From the NCBI RefSeq assembly GCF_027596085.1, contig NC_072458.1, forward strand, positions 3,614,139-3,678,138: DNA of 64,000 nt. The letters run 5' to 3'. The notes under the pieces are model-generated. The model ran no database searches and was not told the DNA's origin. It worked only from the letters and a program-made list of their open reading frames with translations. This document shows positions 24,691 to 38,112 of this stretch, in pieces (within the stretch, counting starts at the first letter, position 1; each line of letters begins with the position of its first letter). The position numbers and the translations under genes are program-made. Source of the stretch: Anoplopoma fimbria. Lineage: Eukaryota; Chordata; Actinopteri; Perciformes; Anoplopomatidae.

Positions 24691-25707
24691 TTGCCTTGCC
24701 AACAAACACAATTCCTACCGTTTTAGCAGCCTAAACCTAACAACACTTGGGATGCATGACTCAAGTTTCTCCCTACAACACGTAAAGCATTACAATGCCA
24801 CGGTTCCTGGATTAGGTTGACATTTTGCGACATGTATTTTTCCATTGTGAAATGAGTTGCCATTGGAACCCATTTCAACTGACATAGATTCAAGTTGACC
24901 ACAACTGCTGTTTTTTGTCAATGAAGAAAATGGTTCCCAAGTGGTAGGTGTTTGATAGTCATATAATGTGGAAATTTGGATTAAGATAGGCAGCACACGT
25001 ACACCTGTGGTATGAATTTCTGAGATACAGGAGACTTTTTTATTTTTTTAAAGAGGGAAATCAGTCGAGTGGCTTGACCAAGCTCATGCTAATTATTTAA
25101 TCAAGAAATTTCTGAAAAAGGTGAGAACACCATACATAATTATCTAGATGTTTTACTTCATTAGACATAATTAGTCCCTTATTATGATCAAACTTTTTGT
25201 ATAAAGCAAATAGTTTGGCCTCTAAATGTCCATTTTCCTCCTACTATCATTCATCTTCTGTATTCTCTACCCTCTATCATTTTCCTCTGGTGTAAAAAAA
25301 AACCCTGGTTCACAAATAAAGACAGTAAGTGTGTACATACGCACAACCACACAGATTTTCATGTCCAAACACATACTGCCTGTCCCTGTTTTAACACAAT
25401 GTTTCATCTTCTAGCCGGAGAAAATAAAAATGGGGAAGCTGCAAGAAAATTGCTTCCTGAAAAAATCTGTAGCCCATCTTTCCCCTGAGGAGGAACACAC
25501 ATGTTTACTGATGCTCAGTAAAGCATTAAGACTTTCACAGAACTACCAATAAACTGTGCAATATAATATTCATTCTATAATAGGTTATGTATGGGCAGTG
25601 CAGGGGAAGCCCACACACAGGCGATTCATGTTGTGAGTGGGCAAACATTTCACTGGAGACAGCCAGCATTTGCAAATTACTATCTTTTAAGTTGGCAGAC
25701 ATCTAGT

Positions 25708-25760
25708 TCTCTCTCTCGTTCACTCCCTCTCTCTCTCTCTTTCTGTCTCTCTTTCTCTCC
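25708..25760. repeat. CT-rich low-complexity tract
   Basis: Interrupted (CT)n; purine-rich in the gabbr2 transcript. Confidence 0.9.
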
Positions 25761-28700
25761 CATTTTCTGGAAAAAGCATTTACAGCTCATACATACGGGA
25801 CTTTAGCTGTCCCATTTGGTCCAATAACATTCAGATGTGACTCTTCCCCTTGCTTTTCAATTAAATTGTTAATGAAGGCAACGATAAATAAAGCATGGGT
25901 ACAGAGAACAGACACGACATAGGAGAGAGAGGAAAAAGAGAAAAACACAGCCTCTGTGCCAAAGTTAGAGGAGGATGCTGGGAACACCCAGATGGTTTCA
26001 TATGCAACGTTGTCTCCCTCTCTCTCATTTTGTTCTCCTGCACATTCTCTGTCTTTTTATTCCCCACCACTCTCCAAGGGTGGCAGCATCTTGTTTTCAT
26101 GCAAAGTACAATAATGAACAGTAATGTAAGGTGGGAAAAGGAAATGATGCATATCGATCGCTTATAAACGTTTAAAGCTCAGCAGAATAAAATCAAATGG
26201 TTTGAATGAGGGAAACAGGTGATATCTGGTATAGTATACAATGAGATGCCTTTCTATCACATTTTCTATCCTTTTATTGTTATGCCTGTACATCCTGTAT
26301 GTTTGTTGAACATGCCTGACTGGTTTCTGGACCAATGTTATAACATATGTTGTAAGATTGAACAAGTTTGAGAGGTTATTCATATCAAGTGTTGCCATTA
26401 GAAAACGTTTTTTAAGTCCCACTGTATACATTTTGCATTCAATCTTTCAACCCTGCATCATTTTTAGTTTTTCATAGTCACAACTTTCCACTTTTTTGTG
26501 TCTTTTCTTAAAATTCTTTATTATATTTAATACTTTGGGGGGTATGTTTGACCAGACTAGCGGTGACATGGCCGAGGGCGGGGTCCCCTCAACCACCAGA
26601 AAAAACTAGATAGAAAAGAAAAATAATAACATAGCCCAATATGAGAAGGGATGACCTGCTGTAGGCCAGCTCCCTCTTCATGGTCTGGGGGGCGGCCTAA
26701 GGCAATGACACCCATGAGAATTTTTTTTCTTTTTTAAACTAAATACAAAAGCAGACAAAGGAAAAAGAAGAAGAAAAAAAAAGGGCCGTACTCTCTTAGC
26801 TCTCCATGGCAGTCTCCTTCCTGGGCTACACCAAACCCTTTACTATTAATTGATTCAATTACCTATTTATTTGTTTTTATAATTTTATTTTTATTACTGT
26901 TATTATTATTTATTTATTCAAATTTCTTCTCAAGGTTAGTATCACTGCCAGGAGATAATGAGATCGGTCAGGTGTGTGTGTGTGCCTGTGTGTGTGAGGG
27001 TGAGTCTGCGTGTGCATTTCTGTGTCTGTCCACAACTAATCTCACATACTGCTGCATCAAACTGCATAATATTTTGGTTGTTCATTTATAGCTGCATCCT
27101 CAAGGACCTCTAGTGGTTGCACTGACTCACACTTTCTTAAAACACATTTTGTTGCCGGTTTAATACTGCCATTGATTGATTGCTGACTCCACACTCACAA
27201 CTCTTAACCTGCTCCAGGCTGGCAGGGGCCACGAGTGATAACACAGCTAAGTAGATTGACAACCCAGCATACTGTCATCTAAATGAACGATTAGGTAGGA
27301 TTTTACCAGAATGTTCACACTGAAATATGCTCATGCGATGTGCAGGCACATGGGAGAAGTTTGCTATCAGGGCTTTGCTTAAATCAAGAAGATTTCTGTC
27401 AGAGAGGGCTTTCTGGCTGAAAGACCTAAAGACAAAATATATATATTATATATATATTTGTGTGCTGTATTTCTGCTTGCACCATATATGTGCGTCAGTA
27501 GCAAAGTTTTTTGATCACTCAAGCGAAGGATTCCATTACAGAGGTTAGGCAATAGAAATCTAAGACAGCACTGCAGCACGGCTTGAGATCCAGTGACTGT
27601 CCCAAGTCTGAAATGAAGCTTGTGGTAGGAGGGCCACTTTAATTGGTTATACATCCTTTAAAAAGCTCCCCTGAAGTCAATTTTACTCAGACCACCAAGC
27701 CCTTTTCCCTCTTTCACTCTCTCTCTTCCTCCATTCACAAAAAAAGACGATAGAGTAATCCTGCAGAATCATCGCTCTCGCCATCTCCTCCCTCCTTTTC
27801 TCATCTTTCCTTTCTCTCTTCATCTCTCTCCATTAGACGGCTAATTTGATTTGCAGGCTATCTCTTCTCTACTTACAGCAAGGGTAGAGATGGCCTAGGG
27901 ATATCAGTCAGGAGATGAAGAGGTGCCTCATAACATGCTTTTAGAAAAGCAGCGTTTCCCTGTGACAAGCACCTTGCAGTATTTACATGTGATTATAGCT
28001 TCAGATAGTTAATAATTGTAGAAGGTTTCTTAGCAGTTCAAAAGTCATTGCTCACTTGTTATGAGGGATGGCATTTTATTGTATTGTACTACTGCAGAGC
28101 TGAGTGGAGGGCCAGCTGTGCGTATAAACAGGAAAACTGAATCACTTTCTTAGGAACAATGTCTGTAACTATAGTGACTGTGTAATCATTGGGAATGTAT
28201 TTTTACAGCAGTTTTCCATTCAGCTGTGATAGACTGACACCAACGGTGACTTAAACTGCTTTTCAACTATTTTGGGCATTTAGCCAGGAGGTCAATGTAG
28301 AGTGTTGTGTTTGGGTTACCCAAACCTGCTGGGATTGACTCTGATGGTAAGCTGCCGACCGGGTTGAAAACGTTATGTTCCTTTTCTGTGAGGTTCTTTG
28401 TAAAACCATTCATTAGTGTACTAGAATTATACAGGAAATGAATGTGGTCAGCAGATATATAGCTTCATTACCAGCTATAACTATGTAATATTACACATTT
28501 GCTTTTCCTTTTTAGAACCTTTTTGCAAATATATGAATGTAAAAAAAACTAGTAGACACTCCCTCCTACAGTCTATTAAAACACTGTTAACATATTACAT
28601 CACATAATTTATAACCTTACTAACATAAATCCACAAAGTTAATAAACGGGACACACTCGAAAAAATAATTCTATGATAATATGGGGGAGTGAACAGTTCA

Positions 28701-29377
28701 ACAATATGCGAACCGATTTAAAACTGTGAAATGTATCACTAGTGTTAAATGGCGTTAAAACACATAACATACTTCATCAATCATATTCCATTAGTCAGGT
28801 TGTGGGGGCCTGGAGAGGAATGTGATTTTGATCTGAGTTGAGTCTAACAGCCAGTGCTGTAGGAATGCATAATGCATTACTTAGAAAACACAGAGAGAAG
28901 TAATGAGAAACGACAGTATTTCTTAGACAACAGACCTGTTTGCACATTGATTAGTCGTACACCTATGTTGAGTGTTGGTTGGATATAAGACACATATTTA
29001 AATGTGCATGCACTTTCAGATACAGTATGTTTTACATTTTGTAACCCTCTATACGTGTTGACACAAACACAGCCCATATGATGTATGTTATCAGTGTAAT
29101 CAGGTAATACACCTTGTTAAAGAGAAACAAATCTGTGAGGTTTTTTTAAGAGATCTGAAGAGTTTAGAGGGAAATATGGAAAAATAGCTGCTGTAATGTT
29201 TGAAGTACAAAACCAAAGTGTGTGTGACAACAGACAAGGAAACTATTCTTAACATCTTAAAATATTCTTGTGAGCACTTACTGATTCTGTGAAAAAGCAT
29301 GTATCCACACTACATTACTCACACATATATAGTTAGACTGTTATGTCTCTGTAATTAGTGAAAGTAGCCTGAGTCTG

Positions 29378-29415
29378 AGCGTGTTGAGTCTGTCACCGGA
29401 CAGACTCAACACGCT
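29378..29415. repeat. perfect 17-bp inverted repeat with 4-nt loop
   Basis: AGCGTGTTGAGTCTGTC at 29378-29394 is followed by ACCG and then its exact reverse complement at 29399-29415. The flanks are not complementary, so the palindrome stops sharply. No transposon signature surrounds it. Confidence 0.97.
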
Positions 29416-29727
29416 TTCTGTCTACATCCCAGCTTTACTTCCATCAGCAGCATAATGTGTGAGGTTGGACATGAGTGCTCAGAAAAAACAGTGTGGTTGA
29501 ATAAACCACGGGGGACAAGAATCGAATAATCAAATGTGTCTCTTCACTCTGCCCTCATTTCCCAACATGTGACCCGCCGTGGGCTTGCTGGATTATCGCT
29601 ATCAGATTATTTGTCGTTAAGCATATAGCACTACGGAAATCCTTTGGAAGTTAGTGAAATAAAAAAGAGAAAGGTAAAAATGTGTGCGATGGAAATGTTG
29701 AGAAAGAGATACACAGACCAATGGAGA

Positions 29728-29788
29728 CAAGATTATAGTGTAAATGAAGCCCATAAAGTCTATGGGCTTCATTTACACTAAAATCTTG
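29728..29788. repeat. 28-bp inverted repeat (one mismatch) with 5-nt loop
   Basis: Arms at 29728-29755 and 29761-29788 pair over 28 positions with a single mismatch. The inner ends are AATGAAGCCCATA and TATGGGCTTCATT, and the loop is AAGTC. It lies 312 bp from the other hairpin. Confidence 0.97.
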
Positions 29789-32700
29789 TGTAGTATGACA
29801 CACTATCTCTCTCCAAACAAACTTGACCAATGCAGCCACAGATAAGTGAGACTATAAAGTGACATCTATTTCAACTTTGGGCGAGTCTTTGGGAATCATC
29901 TTTATTGCTGGCCTACACTCCGACCACCTTTTTCCTTACTTCTCAACATTCACAGCTCGTCTTTTATCCTCATTGATTTTTAAATGTTAGGACATTGGTG
30001 TTAAAACAATGTATATATTTCTTGTCACATATAAATATGGAGATAATGTTACTGCAATTACAGCATGGGTAAAATTGTCCATATTGGCCAGGCATATTAT
30101 ACATACTACATGCATATCTACATAATAGTTTGTACATGCAATAAATAGCCATTATATAAAGTTAGATACATACCAGGAATTAAGTAATAGGGATTGTCAG
30201 AGAGGTGTACATGGACAGCCTTGGACAGGGAGAGAGCAGACAGTCTGAAGGCTTGTGCCTACATAAAACATCTCTTCTGTGGCCACTAGGTCACTAAGAC
30301 TGGCCCTGGTGTGGCATTCATCGCATCTATCTGCTTTAGCCAACACATTGGGATTGCACCTTGCAGTAGAAACCCATAGCAAGCACCTTCTGCATTTATT
30401 CCTGACCTCGACCTTTGCTTTCCCTCCCATCCTCAACATCCTCCTCAGCCCATGTCCAATATTGTGATATGGATAGATACACTCTGTGGCAGTGAAGAGC
30501 CATTTTTTTCGGCTAGCAGCCTAAAAAATATCTGGGGGTGATGGTTAATGAACAACTCCCAACAGCTGGGGAGACTCTGCCAAACTGCTGAAGGCATCAG
30601 CCTCAGGGCATTCACAAAATAAATAGAAAAAGGTTGATTATTTGGACTGTACAGTGTCTTGCATGGCCTCTGAATTGAAGATAGGGCACCTGCCCTTGAA
30701 TGGCAGAAATGGTATTTTGGTTAAAAAATTATCCAGCCTCAGAGATTCTTCTCCACACATGGAATTCTGTTAATTTTTAGTTGAAGAATCAAGATGTTTT
30801 GTGCAACTTGGACGTTGAAAAGGAGCCAAGAAATATTAAGTCAACTTTGAGTTTTGTTCTGTCTATGATGACATTGCTTAAGAATTGAACTGAAGTTAGC
30901 TGTACAGCAAACTACAGGCCTTGCTGACACATCTAAAAACCCACGAACACAGGCAACATGCATGCATTTCAATATGGCAAAGCAAAGGTGCTTTCAGGCT
31001 CACTCAAATACTTTCATATCTCCGTTCTCTTCCGCCTCCATAGTTTCTTTCCTCATTTCTGCCTTTTCTCTGCTTTCTTGCTGAATTAGTACCTTTATTT
31101 GACATTCACATAGTGCCTTACTGTGCTGTGCAACATTTCTCACCCTCAGGGGAGGCTTCACTTGCTGGTCTCTCCAGAGAGAAGAAAGAATAGCAGATTC
31201 CTCCCCACTGCTCAACAGCCGTCCAGTCCTCTGGGCAACAACTCCGCCGCCTTCTTGCTTGTCAGAACACCTCTTTGCCATGCAAATTGCTTTGTTTTTT
31301 GACACTCTCGCTCTCCTCGAGCATTCTCTTTCAGCAAAAGGCACGTTTGAAGGGAGAGAACTGTTTTTTTTCTCTACATTTCCAAATTCAGCCTTTAAAA
31401 CAGTTTGAGCCCATGCTGATTGGGGAAACACTATATCCTGGTGGATTTATGAATACAGGGTCAAAGGGTTTGCATTTGTGGGTGTGGGGTGGACTGTGTT
31501 TAGCTGCAATGATGGATTATGCTAAAGTTGTAGCTGGGAATAGGATTGACAGAACTGGATAGTTACGATCACGAGTGCTTCCAAAGGTTATTGATTGCTG
31601 TATGTTTCTGATAGTCCATGTGTGTGAGAGTAGTTTTCCAAGTTATGTCAGCAGAACTGTGATGGTCTTTAGGGAGAATATCAGAGAAAGTCTCATAAAA
31701 GGCTGAACCAGACCGTAGAAATGAAACTAATATCTTCTTTTTCTTTTAAATTTGTTGAATGATTTGTGTCAAAAGATTAGCAGTTAAAGTGTCTTTTAAA
31801 TAATCTGACGCACACATGCATGCATAAACAGACCAACACCATGTGTGTTACGTTTTCTTTTTTTTAAATGTTCATCTGCCTTTCAACCACAATCTTTTTT
31901 TTCCATCTCAGGCTACATTTTTCTTTCCGTTTCCTCTCCCTAAGCTTAATTTCATCTCTTCACACTACTTTATTCTTACTCACCCACCTCCACACGGAGC
32001 CAAATGCATTCTGTGTGGATTTGTGTGACTGATGGAGCTTTGAGGGGAGTGGAAGCAGCATTCACCTCCCTGGAGCGTGGCTGGAGGCTGGTTAGCACCT
32101 CCCATTTGCTACATACGTTTACAAAGCCTAAAAAGCCAGTGCCCAGGTTTTCCACTTGCCTGCGTTAACCCAGAAGGAACCCTAAGGTGAGGCTGACATA
32201 AAAGAAAATAGACTCTGCAAGGCAGGGACTACAGGGGCCACAAAAAGACACCGTCCAAAATCGAGAATCATTTCTCAAATGTGTTTTCTAATGTCAGTCA
32301 ACAGACTTAAAAAGTTAGTAGATATTTATCAGGCAGCCTTTAACAAAAATGCTTCAAATATTTAGATTAAATGTTTAATTTTCACCCCTAAGAAATTAGT
32401 ATAGCTGTACAAAGAGTAAAATAACCTGCCACAAATGCGGGTGATATTAGAGTTTATTTGCCAATCAGCAATTTTTGTTAGGTATGAAAGAGGTTACCTC
32501 TTTGGAATTTGATTTTTCAGCAACACACGGCAAATAACAAAGCTTCACAAAAATCAATGAAGATGCATCAGTAAAACAGTGAAACAGCCATTATGATCCA
32601 GACCACATTTGCTAAAAAGAAATTAACAGACTAAGACAAAGCAACAACAAACAAGTTAAAACTAACTTACAGGAAAGTCACAGAACTATTCAGCTTATAC

Positions 32701-34430
32701 TGTAGGAGGTGGAAGATATGTTTAAAGACATGCTTAGGTTCTTTGTAGCAGTGTTTGCAGTGTTCACTAAAGTAATTTAGTTAATGTGATTAATGTTTGA
32801 CTACTATTGCGGTAAAGAAATTCCAGGAGGCTTTGCCTGAGGTTGTAAACATTATTTCTGTACGAACCGCTGCAGAATTCTTTCTAAAATGAAATTGAGA
32901 TTTATTTTTGTAAGTATTGGAATCACAATTCTCTGAGGTTGCCACCACAGTCAGACTTTGTGGTATAAATATAGCCAAGTCATTCAACATATAACAAATA
33001 TCTCTGGTCAAGCTAACATTCTTTTTAAGAAATGTTAGTGCTAGGTTTGAGTCTGCCTCTCACGGAAACGCAACTCTCTGAAACTCTATACAGAATGGCA
33101 AATCTCGAAAAATATAGCACAATCATTGACTCAAAATAAAATTGAAATGAGTTGGTTATGTGCCTAAATTGAGATCACAATCATTTAACAATTAATAATG
33201 CAGCCCCACCTGAACCATATAAATGTATAGCTGCTATTGCCTAATGCTATTGCTAATGATAGTGGAAGGAAATGTGCATTTGTGCTTAGAAAAGCTTCCT
33301 GGCCTTCTCTGACACTTTTACTGACCGATGAGCAAACATATCGTAACAATGGATGTTAGATGTCTAAAGGTGCAGATAAGTACAGTGAAAATACACCCAC
33401 ACCATGACATATTCATATCAACATGTCATCACAATCGACACAATCAACCCAAACCTGGAGGTAATCAGGAAAACACCTTTGTAACTTCACAGAATTGTGT
33501 TTGGAAGAAGACCTTCAGTTGAGCTACCAGCCACATGCCTCTCTCTCTGCCTTTCTCTCTCTTTTCTATAAGCTGACCATGATTATAGTGCCATACAGCG
33601 CTTGGCTGCAAACGTGATGTGGGTGTCAATGCAACCCGTTCCCACACTCAGCATGCTGGGTATATATCAGCGACTCATCTCCAAGACACATGTTCCAAGG
33701 TCCTTCAATGTGAGACATGCTATTAGGTCTCACACTATTTCTCTCTCTCCTTCTTTGTTTGAACTCTCAGATGTCATTGCTTTAGTTCTACTCTGGTTTC
33801 CTATATAGATGTCATTTCCTTTTATGTTGTTTTGTAGAGCGTACACAGGTGGATTTGGAGGCCTACATGCTGTCTGTATCAATGTCATATTAGACCATAT
33901 GACATCAGGGTGCCTTTTTTTCAGTTACAAAAATAGCAATATTCTGTTGCATGGGGTTTAAGCCATGTGGATAACATGTAGCTCAAAGCTTATCTCAACT
34001 TCTCTCAAATTTGGTAATCACCAGAGAAGCAATGGTCTACTGGAATCACACTTAAATATGCCAATGCATTCACATAAAAGTCCTTCAGCTGTGCTTGTTG
34101 CTTTCCTCTAAACAGGTGGATGAGAGCCAACCCTCTAAAAGGTATCCTACCTCGATCAACAGTTCAGTTGCCATAAGGAGAGGCAGTAGAGCAGAAGGCA
34201 CCTTGAGCTAGCTCTCAGTCACTGTGGTATTAGAGACAAGTTAAGCAGAATAAATAAACAGTACTGGGAGGGAGCCAGGGTTTAGGCCCTTATTTTGTGG
34301 GTAAATTATACTACCCACAGAATTGTATTATTCTCTGTCTTTATTTGCATTATTTAATAAACAATTTTACACATGAAGCAGAAGAGACAAATAAGAAGCG
34401 GAAAAAAAGAAAACTGGAGGAAAGTCAGTA

Positions 34431-34492
34431 TCTTAACGTAAATGTCTGTATGAATTTCACGTCTTAACGTAAATGTCTGTATGAATTTCACG
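34431..34492. repeat. 31-bp exact tandem duplication
   Basis: Two identical units (34431-34461 and 34462-34492) begin TCTTAACGTAAATGTC and end GAATTTCACG, with no mismatch between them. Confidence 0.97.
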
Positions 34493-34625
34493 ACAATCAA
34501 TGCAATAGTTGTTGAATATTTCATATCGGATCAAAGTGGTGGACCGGCCAAACAACCACCATACTAACAGACCAACATTGCCATAGAGCCAGGCCACTAG
34601 CATGGCTAAATAGCAGGTCTCCAAA
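34431..34625 (-). mobile_element. fish interspersed repeat fragment with duplicated end
   Basis: On the minus strand this reads TTAGCCATGCTAGTGGCCTG, GGCAATGTTGGTCTG, GGTCCACCACTTTGATCC, then AATATTCAACAACTATTGCA. This is the start of a very common fish repeat (CCACTTTGGTCC...ATATCTCAACAACTATTGGA). The 3' part is an exact 31-bp tandem duplication. Its relative is at 55.9 kb. Confidence 0.6.
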
Positions 34626-36592
34626 AGTGTGTCACCAGACAAATTAATATGTACTTTATATGTTTATATATGTATGAACATATGGTGTGTGTAACTGCTA
34701 TATGTAAGAATCAATACTGCCCTAAACTATGTCAGTACTACCTCAGCACGGCTCAAGAACCACTACACAGCATAGATGTGGTGTTGGTCTTAGAGCTCTG
34801 CAACTGAAGGAAAATTAATTACCAAGGGTCTGAGTCAATCAGCCATGGATTTTCAATTACTCTTCGAATGGTGGCCATGAAACAGCTTCGGCTGTGCAAT
34901 GTGCTGTAGAGAGGTCTGAGAAAACAGGAACCGGTCTGGGGATTCATTTCAATGAACTACCCTCAACACACATTGAATATTGCAATGATGGCATCTGATA
35001 GCATCTGGCCTGTGTTGTGGAGGGCCACTCCACTGAGCGGGTGGAGAGACGTGAGAGAAAGAGAGATGGAGGGAGAGAGAGAGAGAGAGACAGAAACAAG
35101 AAGCGGCCAAGCGTTCCTTAGGGGTAATGCAAACTGTCCAGCTATACAGAAACCTCTCTCCTTCTCTTTCATGGCCTCCCTCCATCGTACCTTGGCTCTC
35201 TTCTTTACTCTCTATGACTTTTCAATTTCCACAGACCTGCAGGGGCCAAAAGGCTAGCTCAAAGAGGACTGTAAATTTTTAAAATTCCATCTCCTGGGTT
35301 GCATTGGAGACAAGACCGGGGTCTCAGGTGGGCTGACAGTCAGACAAGTAACATGAAAGACCTCTGAGCATGATGACACCAGAAGACCGTCCCAATCCTT
35401 TGCTTTCTGCAGGGCAGTGTTACACTAAATAAGATGAGGAATATTGGAGGGCTTGAGTTTATATACCGAATATTTAAACCTATTCTTCTTCTGATCTTCT
35501 GTTAATTAATCTTGTTTTAATATCTATATTTCTAAAGGGAATACTTCCTTAGCAAAACTAATTCTAATACAATACATCATACTTAATTGTATTTAAAAAC
35601 TGCTGGTTGGTTAAGATTAGGTTGAACAGTGACTTTGGTAAAACCAGTTTGTCAATGAAAGCTAGATAATAATAATAATATCTGTTCTTATACAACAATT
35701 TACATAGTCTTAGACTACATTTTTGTGAATACCTTGTATTTGCTTTGGATTTTGGTAAACCATTCTAATGATTGATACTGGGATTTAGGAAAGTGTGGTG
35801 CTACATTATTCAGACAATACATCAGTATGTTAAACTAAAACACTGGTCAATAGATTGGATCATCTGTTTTCTCTGTGATGAAAATGTTCTACAGATTATA
35901 GCAGGGATTAAAAGACAAAGGAGACCTATAGCTAAATGCTGACGGGAAAGAACTTTTGCCCCATAATCTGCAAATATCCGTTTAGAAAAGCAAAGGCGTG
36001 TGTTCAAGGGTTCACTGCTTACCCCATAATTAAACCAATTAAGCTGATTACTCCCACTGTTTGCTGCCGGTGGGGGAAAAGGAAGTAATACCACAACAGA
36101 GCCTGAAATCAAAGTTTACCTCTACAAGATAAACACCGGGTCCAAGTAAAATATCTATCCAGGCCCCATGCTAGCTCGTTCTTTCTCAGCCATACGGATC
36201 AATGAAGGCAGGTTGGAGAGTTCAAGGATTAGGGGGTCGGTGTGGATGATGAGGGGGAAGGTGGAGTGGTTCAGAAAACCAATCGATGGACAAAATAAAT
36301 ATTTCACATTCAACAGTGAACCATTGTTGTCTTTTGAAAGCCCACTATGATTTCTCTCTGTCATGTTGTTCGTGGTAAGTCTAATGCTAGTACTCTGGAC
36401 CATAAATCATCACCGTGAATAAACCATGTTAAATTCGAATTGGGCTTTCTTATTTCCACTCCCCATCACAGGCTTGATTCTGTTTGTGGTTTCTGTAGAG
36501 GGTCTTAATGACAACACAGGAAATGTCAAGATTATTACTGACCAAGTAGTAAACCAGATAATGTGTGGTTGGCTCTGGTTTTTCTAGTGTGA

Positions 36593-36726
<134 letters not shown>

Positions 36727-38023
36727 CAAAAAAGAAGAAAGTGCCAGTGGTTACTTTCAATTATGTCCTTATTCATATTTAATGATGTTTATTGGAGCTT
36801 AAGGTCAATGGTGGTGTGTGGTTATGTGCGTTTCCTAACACTGAGGGATGCAGCTGGCGTCCCGCTGTTAAGTCTGTGCTGTCTCTTTAAAAATGCACGG
36901 CGTTCCGCCACAGGGAGCGCTGACCCCCCTTGGCTTTAACCTATTGAGGGGTAAATATCAGGTAACATTGCCAATAAAATCCCACATCTCACAAGCTTCC
37001 TTCTCCTTCTCAACCTTCCAAAGCAATCTTTCAGAATAAACACAACAGTATTTGCTTAATTCAATTAAAGAAATCCATTTAAGATCAATGAAAATGTGGA
37101 GCAGTGTATAGATTTCTAGCACAAAGCACACTGTATTTATCATACTGTAAATTCAGATGAGCTAGCTGCGACGGTTCTTGTTTCAACATGAAGATTTATT
37201 TATCAGGACAGTAAGCGGTTCTAATGGCCAAGTGCCAGTGTGTATGAAGGGAATTTAATACTGTATCAACATTTAGGAAGATTAACAATTCCTGGATTTT
37301 TTGTTTTTTACAGTTGAGGACTACCAATGTACCTGGATGTCATGCCTAATTTCGTACAAGTAAGACATGAAAGCACTGTCATCCGTTTATGTAAAAGGCC
37401 AAGTTCTGGCGTTCAGTAAAGCACCACAGGATACCTCTGAACTGTAAATGAGTTATTACCCTATCAACTGCAGGAGATGCTGTTAGAATTTGGATCTCAA
37501 TTGAGAAAAGAAACAATCAATGCAGCATAAAAAACATCTAAAAGTACAATGTAAATCTTTTTTAAAGTGGCATAATGCACAATTGTTTCTGATCAACCCA
37601 ACAATTGGTTTGTTCGTCAGTTGTAGGAAGGTTCCTGTGGATGTCCCAAAGAAGGAGAGAGCTATCACTCATATAATTTAGAGAACACTTCAAATGATGT
37701 CGTACTCAATGAAAACAAATTTATGTTAAATGTTGCAAGTTGGGGATAAAATAAAACCCTTGCTCTAACACAAAAGGGAATCTGCTATTTTTTCACAATA
37801 GCTCACAACAGCATGTTTAATCGAGTAAAATGCTGATGTGAATTCTAATACCGACAAGAAATGCAGTAGCTGAAAAGCAGCAGCTAAAAGAAAGCCATAT
37901 GACGAGAAACAGTTGTGATGCATTTGGATGTAGGAATACCCAGAACTCCACATGTCAAACACAAACTCGCTTTCAGAGCCACGAGGGTATTTATAAATTT
38001 AAAGGTTGGTAAAAGTGCCTAGC

Positions 38024-38025
<2 letters not shown>

Positions 38026-38110
<85 letters not shown>
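38026..38110. repeat. (GT)n microsatellite, 85 bp
   Basis: Uninterrupted GT array, 1.3 kb from the 130-bp array and in the same orientation. Confidence 0.99.

Positions 38111-38112
<2 letters not shown>

Noticed and set aside
30630..30670. Tc1/mariner-like end (TACAGTGTCTTGCATGG)
   Set aside because: Only a short partial match to the Tc1-type terminus and no partner inverted repeat or transposase.
31000..31431. 143-residue open frame on the minus strand
   Set aside because: No recognisable domain, no splice or start context, and composition like the neighbouring intron. Judged a chance ORF.
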